64,000 nucleotides of DNA. It comes from Candidatus Electrothrix aestuarii. Its GTDB lineage: Bacteria > Desulfobacterota > Desulfobulbia > Desulfobulbales > Desulfobulbaceae. The stretch lies in assembly GCA_032595685.2 (NCBI GenBank), contig CP159373.1, positions 889,001 to 953,000 of the forward strand, in the 5' to 3' direction. The notes under the pieces were generated by a model, which saw only the letters and a list, made by a program, of their open reading frames with translations, ran no database searches and was not told the DNA's origin. Below are positions 17,444-25,724 of the stretch, piece by piece. A program made the position numbers and the translations under genes. The stretch's first letter is position 1; each line of letters starts with the position of its first letter.

Positions 17444-18581
17444 GCTTGCCTTTCTCTATCTGCTCGTCCTGTTCTGCAAGTCACAGGCTGCACTCCGCTT
17501 TCTCAGGACCTATCCTCAGCCAAAAACAGCCGTTCCTCTTGAGCAGGTAGCCATCTTCCAGCCCATCCTCAGCGGTGACCCCACGCTGGAACAGACCCTT
17601 GCCGCCAATATAGTTCCCCTGCACGGCGCAACCTTTTACTGGCTTGTTGATGACGATGACCTGGAGGCCCATATCATCGTTAATAACATCGTTGATGCCC
17701 TCAGAGAACAATCCCCAGAGGCAACTATTATCAAGCAGAGCTTTCCTGCCGCACCAGAAGGAATAAACCCCAAGCTCTTTAAAATCAATCAGGCCCTTTC
17801 CTCCTGCCAGCAGCAATACTGCGTTATCCTGGATGATGACACCAGGCTTCCCTATCCCACCCTACAAGGTCTTATCGTAGCCCTCCAGGATTGCAGCCTG
17901 GCAACAGGCTTGCCCCAATACAGATCGAACGGTAACTTCCCTTCCGCCTTACTCGCCGCCTTTGTCAACAACAACGCCTCTATGACCTATCTCTCCACGC
18001 TCCTGTTCATGGAACCCATCACCATCAACGGGATGTGCTATGCCTTTCAGCGGGAGAAGTTTGCTGCCTGGGGCGGCTTCCAATCGGTTCTCCATCATCT
18101 CACAGATGACCTTGCTGTGGCCGGGATGGTGCTGGCACAGGGAGGAACAATTCGCCAAATCCCTGCTCGACAAATCATCCAGACTCATCTACCCGGCATG
18201 CGCGCCTATTTCCGCCAGATGCACCGCTGGTATGTCTTTGCCAATATTCTTTTTGCCCAGCAGCCGTTACGAATCAAAGCCCTGTTAACCGTCTTGCACG
18301 GGATACCGCCACTGCTGCTTGCAGCCCTTTTCGTGGGTTCTCTCTTTGCTCCGTCACTGCTCCATAGCGGGATTATTCTCTGCACCCTGGCCCTGCGGCA
18401 TTGCATCATCATGCAGCATAACGAGCAGCAAAAGGCTGGTGACCTCAGATCGTTCCTTCTCTCCCTCCTCTCAGAACTGCTCCAAAGCCTGCATTACCTC
18501 CATGCCCTCTTGTCCCGGCGCATACGCTGGCGGAGCCGCATCTATACAGTCCTTGCCAGCGACAAATTTAAGAGCGTGTAG
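17430..18581 (+). CDS. Membrane glycosyltransferase, ceramide-glucosyltransferase/HpnI type (GT21-like)
   Basis: This 383-residue GT2/GT21-type enzyme has an N-terminal hydrophobic segment (LAELAFLYLLVLF) and a C-terminal pair of membrane segments (about residues 290-335). Its catalytic motifs are WLVDDDD, YCVILDDDTRLPYPTL, LTDDLAVAG and the acceptor motif QMHRWYVF, corresponding to the D, DxD, D and (Q/R)xxRW pattern. Known relatives glucosylate ceramide or modify hopanoids, so a lipid acceptor is likely. I chose ATG 17430, which follows GGAAG; a TTG at 17400 is longer but lacks a site. It overlaps the epimerase gene by 14 bp. Confidence 0.82.
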   Translation: MLLAELAFLYLLVLFCKSQAALRFLRTYPQPKTAVPLEQVAIFQPILSGDPTLEQTLAANIVPLHGATFYWLVDDDDLEAHIIVNNIVDALREQSPEATIIKQSFPAAPEGINPKLFKINQALSSCQQQYCVILDDDTRLPYPTLQGLIVALQDCSLATGLPQYRSNGNFPSALLAAFVNNNASMTYLSTLLFMEPITINGMCYAFQREKFAAWGGFQSVLHHLTDDLAVAGMVLAQGGTIRQIPARQIIQTHLPGMRAYFRQMHRWYVFANILFAQQPLRIKALLTVLHGIPPLLLAALFVGSLFAPSLLHSGIILCTLALRHCIIMQHNEQQKAGDLRSFLLSLLSELLQSLHYLHALLSRRIRWRSRIYTVLASDKFKSV

Positions 18582-19247
18582 ATGGAAAGGGTGATGGGAA
18601 CGGCAGGTCTTGGGGCGATCTTTTTGACAGGCCAAAGCGATAAACGCAGTTGCAGTCTCATCCCTGCCCAAGAGCAGACCGCCGAGGCCTTACGCAAGCT
18701 GGGTCTTGATGTTTACCCGCTGAACTTTCCCTATCAGGAACAGATGGCTCCTTATCAAAAGGTTCCTATCATTCGAGCAAGCATAGCGAATCTGCATATG
18801 TACTTGCAGTCACGACAAGAGGAGTTTGCCTCCAAACATCGCCCCCAATTTTGCGAAAGGATCTCGCAACACACCTTCACTCTGGTGCTTGCAGGCAGTT
18901 GTGGACTGGAGATAATCAATAATCTATGTTTATCTGATGAGATAAAGAAGAAACTCCATATCTTCGCCTATGGACCCGTTGCCCGTAAGCAGCCTGATAT
19001 CAGCTGCACCCTAGTGCAGGGCAGACGTGATTGGCTCTCAAAATACTTCTTTTCCCAGGTGGATCTTATTGTGGACTGCGGACATATGGATTATCTCCAA
19101 TCACCGGAGGTTCTCAGGGTTCTTAAAGAAACGGCTCTGCACTTACAGGAGGAAATAAACACCCCCGCCCCAAAGGGCGGGGTATCCACTCAAAATGCCC
19201 TGCTGTTACCTCGCAGTCAGCAGAATATCAGAGTTAACCAGGAGTAA
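18582..19247 (+). CDS. Uncharacterised operon protein, possibly alpha/beta-hydrolase-like
   Basis: I do not recognise the family of this 221-residue protein. The start codon is immediately after the previous stop; ATG 18594 is an alternative with a better AAAGGGTG site. It shows alternating beta-strand and helix character (LGAIFLTGQSDKRS, TLVLAGSCGLEIINNL, LHIFAYGPVARKQPD, VDLIVDCGHMDYLQ). The LAGSCGLE stretch faintly resembles a nucleophile elbow, but no full catalytic triad can be assigned. The last 30 residues are read through a GC-rich palindrome and look like a late addition. Tight packing suggests it works with the adjacent transferases. Confidence 0.7.
   Translation: MERVMGTAGLGAIFLTGQSDKRSCSLIPAQEQTAEALRKLGLDVYPLNFPYQEQMAPYQKVPIIRASIANLHMYLQSRQEEFASKHRPQFCERISQHTFTLVLAGSCGLEIINNLCLSDEIKKKLHIFAYGPVARKQPDISCTLVQGRRDWLSKYFFSQVDLIVDCGHMDYLQSPEVLRVLKETALHLQEEINTPAPKGGVSTQNALLLPRSQQNIRVNQE
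19163..19182. repeat. REP-like GC palindrome inside a coding tail
   Basis: CCCCGCCC (19163-19170) and GGGCGGGG (19175-19182) form an 8-bp perfect stem with a 4-nt loop, flanked by ACAC and TATCC. This form is typical of REP and IS200/IS605-associated palindromes. It lies in frame inside the 3' end of the uncharacterised operon gene, about 65 bp before its stop. Confidence 0.6.
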
Positions 19248-19256
19248 GACCTCACC

Positions 19257-20552
19257 ATGAAACGTGGTCAAATAGATCTCCTCGCTCCCCCCTTTAAGGG
19301 CCATCTCCATCCCATCCTGGCAATGGGCAGGCTTTTGGCGCCATACTATGATGTCTGCGTGCTTTCCTCCGCAGCAACGCAAGCCGATATAGAAGCGGCC
19401 GGACTCAAGGCCATCATCCTGGAATCTATTGATGACAAGGTGCTGATGGACATCGTCAGCCCGCCCTATGTGGTCGGCAACTCGCCCTTGGCCTTACGCA
19501 AGCAGTTCAGCGGCGTCCTGCCTTTTCTCCAGGGGCTCTCTCAAGAGCTTGAGCAGATATATTCCACCCGTCGGCCTGATCTCATGATAGCAGATTTCGT
19601 CATTCCGGTAGCAGGCCTGGTTGCTGATAGATTTAATATCCCTTGGTGGACAAGCATTCCGCCTACCTGTGTCCTGGAAGGCCCGGATGGACCTCCGGCC
19701 TATCTTGGCGGCTTGCAACCCGCAACATCGCCGCTCGGCGAACTGAGAAATTTCCTGGGGAGAAAACTGGTCCGAGTGTTCAAGCGGGTCATCTTTCGCT
19801 GCTATGCCAAAGAGATCAAAGGGCTTGGTTTGCAACAGGTCTATCGCAAGGATGGCAGCGAGGCCATCTATTCATCCCGGCGTATTCTCTGCCTAAGTCA
19901 TCAGGGGCTGGAGTTCACCCACAACTGGCCGCCTCAGGTATCACTCATCGGCCCCATGCTCTACAGTCCGCCGATCAGCTCTTTGCGGCCGGATTTCCTT
20001 GCAGGCAAGAAGTATATTCTGGTGACTCTGGGAACTCATGTTGATACACAAAAAGATCGGGTCTGCGCGGCAGTTGAGCAGGTCGTGGAGAAATTCCCTG
20101 ATTATGTGTTCCATTTTACTGATGGGCATAGCGAAACCCAATCCATGCGCAAGATTAACGAGCAACTTTACCGTTTTTCCTATATTAATTATCAGGAGCA
20201 TATCGCGTCATACGATCTGGTAGTGCATCATGCGGGAACAGGAATTTTATATCATTGCCTGCTCAATGGAATTCCGTCTCTTGCCTATCCTGTTGATTAT
20301 GATCAGTTTGATTATGCTGCACGACTGGAGTATCATGGCTTCAGTATTTGGTTGAAAGATATCAACAAGCTGGACAAGGCATTAGCCACGGGATTGGCGT
20401 CTGAGGAGATGAAATCCAGGGTTAAAGAGTTTGCTGGGATCTTGCGAGATACGGTCGATGCTGGTGAGCTATTAGATTTGGTGAGGGAGCATATGTCTTC
20501 CAGTGCTGTGGAAACGCATGATCTTTCCGGGAGCCCAAGAGGGAAGATATAA
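19257..20552 (+). CDS. GT1 (UGT/MGT-like) glycosyltransferase
   Basis: This 431-residue GT-B fold transferase opens with the family pattern IDLLAPPFKGHLHPILAMGR. It contains the donor-side segments ILVTLGTHVDT and the HHAGTG motif (DLVVHHAGTGILYHCLLNG followed by IPSLAYPVDYDQFDYAARLE). UGT/MGT enzymes glycosylate lipids, carotenoids, flavonoids or polyketides. As the last gene of the coupled cluster (10 bp after the unknown gene) it is a good candidate for the final sugar transfer. The C-terminal ~20 residues are polar and variable. Confidence 0.85.
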   Translation: MKRGQIDLLAPPFKGHLHPILAMGRLLAPYYDVCVLSSAATQADIEAAGLKAIILESIDDKVLMDIVSPPYVVGNSPLALRKQFSGVLPFLQGLSQELEQIYSTRRPDLMIADFVIPVAGLVADRFNIPWWTSIPPTCVLEGPDGPPAYLGGLQPATSPLGELRNFLGRKLVRVFKRVIFRCYAKEIKGLGLQQVYRKDGSEAIYSSRRILCLSHQGLEFTHNWPPQVSLIGPMLYSPPISSLRPDFLAGKKYILVTLGTHVDTQKDRVCAAVEQVVEKFPDYVFHFTDGHSETQSMRKINEQLYRFSYINYQEHIASYDLVVHHAGTGILYHCLLNGIPSLAYPVDYDQFDYAARLEYHGFSIWLKDINKLDKALATGLASEEMKSRVKEFAGILRDTVDAGELLDLVREHMSSSAVETHDLSGSPRGKI

Positions 20553-20574
20553 CTTGTTTATAATGATGCTAACA

Positions 20575-20870
20575 GGTTATACAAGAGTTGTTAGCTATCA
20601 ACAGAAGGTTGTTTATTACAAACAAAAGGTTCGTAGCTATCAAGAGAAGGCTGTTAAGAGCTAACAAGAGGTTATTTGCTCTAAACAAGGAGCTGTTTGT
20701 TATAAACAAAGAGTTCTTGGTTAATAAGAGAAGGTTGTTTGTTCTAAACAAAAGGTTCGTGGTTATCAAGAGAAGGTTATTGGTAGCTAACAAGGAATTG
20801 TTTGCTCTTAACAGAAGGTCGTTGGTTACGAACAAAAGGTTGTCGGCTATCAAGAGAAGATGATTTATTC
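20575..20870. repeat. 21-bp periodic tandem array, about 14 degenerate units
   Basis: A motif of the form AACAAAAGGTTGTTNGNTATC recurs exactly every 21 bp. The AGG anchor ends at 20587, 20608, 20629, 20650, 20671, 20692, 20713, 20734, 20755, 20776, 20797, 20818, 20839 and 20860, with no insertions or deletions. Units alternate between AACAAAAGG and AAGAGAAGG forms. Because the period is divisible by three, both strands stay open. The + strand reads basic heptads like NKRLFVL and RRLLVAN; the - strand reads NNLLLIT-like heptads. Neither frame has an ATG or a convincing ribosome-binding site, so I do not call a gene. The rest of 20553-20987 shows nothing else. Confidence 0.8.
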
Positions 20871-20987
20871 GTAATAAAGAACCATTGATGAAATTAAGTC
20901 CGCTCTAACTTTTTTTATAGGCATCCATTTCGAAAAAATGAATAAAATTTTAATAAGTGCTGCTCTTGGAGCTATTATGAGGAAGTT

Positions 20988-21974
20988 ATGAAAATAATAT
21001 TTGATTCAGAAATTGCGGAAGCAATTGAGAAATGTTCGCCCGAATATATTGCTGTTGCATATATTGGCAAGGACTGGAGGCAGTTTATCCCTAAACCTTC
21101 AAGGTTAAAAAGCGTTATCATCTCGCCGACTCTAGGTACTAATCCAAGAGCAGTGACTGATATGGTCAATGAGTTAGGATGGGACAAAATTGAGTTTCTG
21201 GATGAATTGCACGCAAAACTATACTTAGGTAAAAGCAGCGCTGTAACGGGCAGCTCAAACTTAACGAAAAATGGTTTGTCTGGTGAAGGCTTGCAGGAAC
21301 TCTGCATTGCCACCAATAACGATAGCCATTTAAAAAAATTTAAAATTTTTTTCGATAAGATGAAAGTTGAAGCCTCATCTTCTTATCCAGACATCAAAAA
21401 AAAGAAACAGAAATTGAATGAACTGTACAGCGTTTGGAATAAAGCTGTCTCGCATGGGTTAGCTGTACAGGATCAACCTGTTGCTAAGTTTGAAGATTTT
21501 GATTTGTTATCTAATGACCAATTCTACATAACTTGGTATCAAAATGCAGATTGTAAACATTCTGATGAGTTGCAAGCAATTAAAGAGTTTATCGATGATG
21601 AAATACACTTCTTACCTGAAGATAATATCCAAAAAAATAAATGGGTATTAATGTGGAGAATAACTAACACTGACACAGCTGACAAGCGAACCAACCCTCG
21701 ATGGCTGTATATACATGAATTATTCAAAGGTGGTATCACCGAATCAAACTATAAATACACGACAGCAGCTATTCAGCGTAATGATCTTGAGAAACCATCA
21801 GAGCCATTTGAGTTGACTAAGGATGTCATTAACGCGCTAAAAGAAGCAGTAGAAAAAAAATCAAATAGAGATTACTTCGTGCAAGGTGATCTATACGAGA
21901 CAAAAAAGGCACAAGAAAAACTAGGTCAGCTCGTTACAGACATGAAGAACATTATTGGCAAACAAACCCTTTAA
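20988..21974 (+). CDS. Phospholipase D-like domain protein, probable nuclease
   Basis: This 328-residue protein has a single HKD-type half site in its N-terminal third: His75 and Lys77 in LDELHAKLYLG, followed by VTGSSNLTKNGLSG with the Ser and Asn of the motif. One HKD copy usually means the active enzyme is a dimer, as in the BfiI-type restriction endonuclease and Nuc. The C-terminal two thirds (YSVWNKAVSHG onward) are unrecognised. No lipoprotein or signal sequence is present, so a cytoplasmic nuclease is more likely than a lipase. It stands in an A+T-richer island between the 21-bp array and a helical/macro-domain pair. Confidence 0.75.
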   Translation: MKIIFDSEIAEAIEKCSPEYIAVAYIGKDWRQFIPKPSRLKSVIISPTLGTNPRAVTDMVNELGWDKIEFLDELHAKLYLGKSSAVTGSSNLTKNGLSGEGLQELCIATNNDSHLKKFKIFFDKMKVEASSSYPDIKKKKQKLNELYSVWNKAVSHGLAVQDQPVAKFEDFDLLSNDQFYITWYQNADCKHSDELQAIKEFIDDEIHFLPEDNIQKNKWVLMWRITNTDTADKRTNPRWLYIHELFKGGITESNYKYTTAAIQRNDLEKPSEPFELTKDVINALKEAVEKKSNRDYFVQGDLYETKKAQEKLGQLVTDMKNIIGKQTL

Positions 21975-22262
21975 GAATGATTAGCAATGTGTGGCACGTT
22001 TACCATGCGCTACTCATACCTTACTTAATAGGACGTTCGGCGCCAAACACATGCGTCGCCTTGCATGATCAGTAAGGTGATAAGTTCAATTTAATCCTTA
22101 GCTTTCTATAAGCGTATTCCCTTTTCGCACAGTGGTGTTTTCAATTATCTAGCGCGTGCTAGGCCGAACCATCGTACATGCAATTGACAAAATATGGCAT
22201 GAATACTATCTGAAATCGCCAGCTCTTATAAGAAGCAAGATAGCAACGAAGAAGACAATCAT

Positions 22263-22844
22263 ATGAGCACTAACCAATCATTATCACGAGAAAACATTCG
22301 CAGAGTCCGCAAACTCGAAGACGCCTTGCATGCTCTTCAAGAGAAAAAACAAACGTCTTTTTCTATCACCAAGCTAACGAGCATCAAAAGCCTGTGTCAG
22401 GAAGAATTCTTCAGAAAAGAATACTGCCGTTATCTGGCATCAGTCGTCATAGAAGATGCAAAGATGTCAGATAATAATAAAAACGATCTAAGCAAGTTGT
22501 TTCATGACGCGCAGCATGCGATTACGGACCTTACAACGCATACCGATGAAGGCGACGAAGCTGCTGCTGAAAGAACACTCTCCCAGCTTATAAATTTTCA
22601 AAACGAGCACAAAAGAGTTAAATCGTATACCATCAGAATCATAAAGAATAGCAGGCTCATAATCATGGAGGACATTCTTCGTTGCCTCCTTGCATACAGA
22701 ACAGATACCGCGACAGCGTACGCTTATGATGCCACAAGAAGTTATGTTGAAAAATATAATCCTCGTTATGGCACAGGCCTGAATGTAGACTCAATCCCAA
22801 TGCTGGAAAAAGTCATCCAGTTTTGGAAAAGATATGAGAAGTAG
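22263..22844 (+). CDS. Uncharacterised all-helical protein paired with macro-domain gene
   Basis: This 193-residue protein of no family I recognise is predicted to be almost entirely helical and charged. It has repeated heptad-like stretches (RRVRKLEDALHALQEKK) and no membrane segment or signal peptide. Its stop is 8 bp before the macro-domain gene, so the two are very probably one transcript. The preceding 288 bp (21975-22262) contain an imperfect inverted repeat (GTTCGGCGCC near 22036, GGCCGAAC near 22162) but no gene. Possible roles include partner, toxin or scaffold of the macro-domain protein; none can be assigned from sequence. Confidence 0.65.
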   Translation: MSTNQSLSRENIRRVRKLEDALHALQEKKQTSFSITKLTSIKSLCQEEFFRKEYCRYLASVVIEDAKMSDNNKNDLSKLFHDAQHAITDLTTHTDEGDEAAAERTLSQLINFQNEHKRVKSYTIRIIKNSRLIIMEDILRCLLAYRTDTATAYAYDATRSYVEKYNPRYGTGLNVDSIPMLEKVIQFWKRYEK

Positions 22845-22852
22845 CATAGCTC

Positions 22853-23323
22853 ATGACCCCAGAAATAGTCTACGGAGATATCCTCAAACAAGACGTAGAG
22901 GTCATCGTCAATGCCTGGAACAGGAATATCATTCCCTGGTGGTTACTCCTGCCTCAGGGCGTCTCAGGAGCAATAAAAAAGAAGGGCGGTTACGCCCCCT
23001 TCAAAGAACTCGCCAAGTTTGGCCCGATCCCTTTAGGCGAAGCAAGACGAACATCAGCAGGTACCCTGCCCTTTCAGGCTATTATCCATGTGGCAGGAAT
23101 CAACATATTCTGGGTGGCAACACAATATTCGGTTAGCAACGCCGTCAAGAATGCAATGAATATCGTGAAGAAAGAAGGCTACCGAAGCGTCGCCTTTCCT
23201 CTTATTGGAGCTGGGTCAGGGAATAGAAACCAAGAGTGGTCATTGGGTTTAATGCTTGAAACGTTCAAGCAGATTGAGACACCGGCCAGGGTAGCAATAG
23301 TACGATACAGAAAAAACACCTGA
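22853..23323 (+). CDS. Macro-domain (ADP-ribose binding) protein
   Basis: This 156-residue stand-alone macro domain begins with the ADP-ribose pocket motif IVYGDILKQDVEVIVNAWN, where Asp9 and Asn20 match the conserved GDIT...VNAAN pattern. The phosphate loop FPLIGAGSGN lies in the second half. Macro domains bind or hydrolyse ADP-ribose on proteins, nucleic acids or small metabolites and often act as antitoxins to ADP-ribosyltransferases (DarG type). No ART-fold toxin is recognisable in the neighbouring helical protein. The AWN variant in place of the usual AAN is unusual. Confidence 0.82.
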   Translation: MTPEIVYGDILKQDVEVIVNAWNRNIIPWWLLLPQGVSGAIKKKGGYAPFKELAKFGPIPLGEARRTSAGTLPFQAIIHVAGINIFWVATQYSVSNAVKNAMNIVKKEGYRSVAFPLIGAGSGNRNQEWSLGLMLETFKQIETPARVAIVRYRKNT

Positions 23324-23386
23324 TAACAATTGGCTGAACCGATACGCCATCACTAATAGTTGCACAACAAAATAAGGAAGTTATTT

Positions 23387-23989
23387 ATGTCTGTTGTATG
23401 TGGAGTCATAAAAGATAATCAAGTAGCAATATCATGCGATACACAAGCAAATTGCGGATCGTTAATTCTATCAGCAGCGCATCGTATCAATTCAACAAAA
23501 TTATTGAAAGTAAACGGGAGTATTATTGGTATAGTTGGTTGGAGTGCAGTGTCAGATATGATTGAACATTTAATCATTAGCAATGAAAAATTATTTCAGT
23601 TTGCTGATCGTATGGAAATTTTTTCTTCTCTTCTACGCCTTCACCAGGAAATGAAAGAAAATTATTATTTAGAGACAAATGAAGAAGATGACCAACCCGT
23701 AGAATCAAACCAACTGAGCGCGATAATAATCAATAAAAATGGACTATTTAGCACCGCAAGCTATAGAGAGGTCAACCAATATAGGACATATTGGGCAATT
23801 GGCGCCGGAAATCAGCTCGCTTTAGGAGCAATGCATGCGTTATATGATAAACCGTTTACAGCCAAAGAAATTGCTGAGGCAGGCGTTCTGGCAGCTGTCG
23901 AGTTTGAAGAATCATGTGGCCTGCCGCTCCAAACTGAAGTACTCAACCTGACCAACAACTCTATGAAATTAACCTGGGGACACAAATGA
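23387..23989 (+). CDS. Proteasome/HslV-like Ntn hydrolase with N-terminal Ser
   Basis: This 200-residue protein resembles the HslV/Anbu/proteasome beta fold. After removal of the initiator Met the sequence starts SVVCGVIKDNQVAISCDTQ, which aligns with HslV so that Ser1 is the nucleophile and Asp17 (in SCDTQ) the conserved acidic residue. A Lys near position 37 (STKLLKV) probably matches Lys33. Ser as nucleophile is known in Bacillus CodW. The later segments IVGWSAV and YWAIGAGNQLALGAM match the fold. ATG 23387 has AAGGAAG upstream. No HslU or other unfoldase is nearby. It overlaps the M50 protease gene by 4 bp. Confidence 0.78.
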   Translation: MSVVCGVIKDNQVAISCDTQANCGSLILSAAHRINSTKLLKVNGSIIGIVGWSAVSDMIEHLIISNEKLFQFADRMEIFSSLLRLHQEMKENYYLETNEEDDQPVESNQLSAIIINKNGLFSTASYREVNQYRTYWAIGAGNQLALGAMHALYDKPFTAKEIAEAGVLAAVEFEESCGLPLQTEVLNLTNNSMKLTWGHK

Positions 23990-24678
23990 ACTTTGTCGAA
24001 CCATTAGTGTGGTATATAGCCTTTCTCTTCTCCGCAACAGTACACGAGGCTGCGCATGCCTGGACAGCAAAAATGGGTGGTGACTTAACGGCCTATGAAG
24101 GCGGACAGGTTTCTCTTGATCCGATACCACATATTAAAAGAGAGCCAATAGGCATGACAGTACTCCCTATTATCACCTCAATTATCACAGGTTGGCCCTT
24201 TGGCTATGCCAGTGCGCCATATAATCCATATTGGGCCTCTCGCTATCCACATAAAGCCGCATGGATGGCTTTAGCTGGTCCAGCTTCAAACCTCGCGATT
24301 GTCCTCCTCTGCATGGCTACGGCATGGATCGGCATCCTGCTCGGTTTCTTTCAAGTACCAATGCATGTGCGCTATACCAGCATTGTTGCTGCTGGCTCAA
24401 CAGACCTCTCCGGCTCAGTGGCATTTATTCTCAGCATCTTATTCACACTCAATTTGGTCATGACAATTTTAAACCTGATCCCACTCCCACCACTAGATGG
24501 CAGCGCGGCTATTACGCTTTTTATGAGCGAAGAACAGGCAAGAAATGTTCAGGAAATGCTCAACAACTCACCTTTTCGCTTTCTCGGTTTATTCATAGCT
24601 TGGAAAATTTTCGATCCAGTTTTTAATGCTCTTTTCGTTCTCATAATGAACATAATGTACCCAGGTTCGTATTCATAA
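23986..24678 (+). CDS. Site-2-type (M50) intramembrane zinc protease
   Basis: This 230-residue polytopic membrane protein has the zinc motif HEAAHAW (His20, Glu21, His24) within its first membrane segment. The second family motif is NLIPLPPLDGS (Asp171), preceded by another hydrophobic segment, with LAGPASNLAI between them. This arrangement defines the S2P/FtsH-linked M50B group. No PDZ or CBS domain is present. It is translationally coupled (ATGA) to the Ntn hydrolase, so one membrane-embedded and one compartment-type protease are co-produced. Confidence 0.85.
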   Translation: MNFVEPLVWYIAFLFSATVHEAAHAWTAKMGGDLTAYEGGQVSLDPIPHIKREPIGMTVLPIITSIITGWPFGYASAPYNPYWASRYPHKAAWMALAGPASNLAIVLLCMATAWIGILLGFFQVPMHVRYTSIVAAGSTDLSGSVAFILSILFTLNLVMTILNLIPLPPLDGSAAITLFMSEEQARNVQEMLNNSPFRFLGLFIAWKIFDPVFNALFVLIMNIMYPGSYS

Positions 24679-24848
24679 AGACATAATCACCGAACGTCCT
24701 TCGTGCCCCCTCAGGCTGAGGAAACAAAACATGAAAATTCGTTTGACCCATTCCCCGGTCACGTTCATAATGGAACGAGCAACCCAAGCAAGACCTGCTC
24801 ACCTGCGCTTTACGTAAAAACACAAAGGACTTTTCCGAGGATAACAAT

Positions 24849-25724
24849 ATGCCAAGCGGTATTTTTGCAATTTTAGACGACATAGCCATGCTGCTGGACG
24901 ATGCCTCTGCCATGAGCAAGATAGCAGCAAAGAAGACAGCTGGCATCCTGGGCGATGATTTGGCCGTTAATGCGGAAAAAGCAACCGGCTTTCATGCCTC
25001 ACGGGAACTCCCGGTCATCTGGGCCATCACCAAGGGCTCCCTACTCAATAAAGTCATCATCCTGCCCATAGCTCTTGTCCTGAGCACCTATATGGATTGG
25101 CTCATCGTCCCTATCCTCCTGCTGGGTGGCGCTTATCTCTGCTTTGAGGGAGCGGAAAAAATTTACGAGTGGCTGGTTCATCGTTTTTTTCACAAAGCGC
25201 ATGAAGAAGGGGGACACCCGAGTGGCTCTAAAAAACTCACGGAAAAAGAAAAAATACGCTCCGCCATCAGGACCGACTTCATTCTTTCCATAGAAATCAT
25301 CGTTATCACCCTGGAATCAGTCATTGATCAAAAAATGCTCATACAGCTTCTGGTCGTCAGTTTTGTGGCATTATTAGCCACAGTGGGGGTCTATGGTCTT
25401 GTTGCTTTGTTGGTTAAGCTTGACGACATGGGCTTTTATCTGGTTCAGTATGCTCAGTCAATGACTGGATCAATGGCCAGGATACTGGCCAAGACTGGTA
25501 AGATCCTCATTGCCTCATTGCCTAAAATCATCAGGTTCCTCGAATTTGTGGGCACGGTTGCTATGCTCCTTGTCGGCGGAGGCATGTATGTACATAATAT
25601 TCATGTGGTTCATGACGGACTCCATTTCATGCCTGAAATGCTTGCCAGCTTTCTTGCAGGCCTGATCGTTGGCTTTCTTGTCCTGTTCGTCCTCCACTTT
25701 GCTCCAAAAATAATGAAAAAATGA
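24849..25724 (+). CDS. DUF808 (YedI-like) inner-membrane protein
   Basis: This 291-residue protein of the DUF808 family is identified by the strongly conserved opening (MPSGIFAILDDIAMLLDDAS, then KIAAKKTAGILGDDLAVNAE). About six membrane segments follow, the first around residues 70-95. The family's function is unknown. A GAGG site lies 8 bp upstream of the start. The stop overlaps the next gene (ATGA). The 170 bp before it (24679-24848) contain no feature I can name. Confidence 0.85.
   Translation: MPSGIFAILDDIAMLLDDASAMSKIAAKKTAGILGDDLAVNAEKATGFHASRELPVIWAITKGSLLNKVIILPIALVLSTYMDWLIVPILLLGGAYLCFEGAEKIYEWLVHRFFHKAHEEGGHPSGSKKLTEKEKIRSAIRTDFILSIEIIVITLESVIDQKMLIQLLVVSFVALLATVGVYGLVALLVKLDDMGFYLVQYAQSMTGSMARILAKTGKILIASLPKIIRFLEFVGTVAMLLVGGGMYVHNIHVVHDGLHFMPEMLASFLAGLIVGFLVLFVLHFAPKIMKK

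Noticed and set aside
20575-20870. Possible CRISPR array or two overlapping genes in the 21-bp repeats
   Set aside because: There are no unique spacers between units. Both long frames follow from a period divisible by three, lack ATG starts and ribosome-binding sites, so neither is called as a gene.
22030-22170. attC-like inverted repeat (GTTCGGC ... GCCGAAC)
   Set aside because: The outer bases do not fit the RYYYAAC/GTTRRRY core and the orientation is reversed; no integron integrase or cassette array is nearby.
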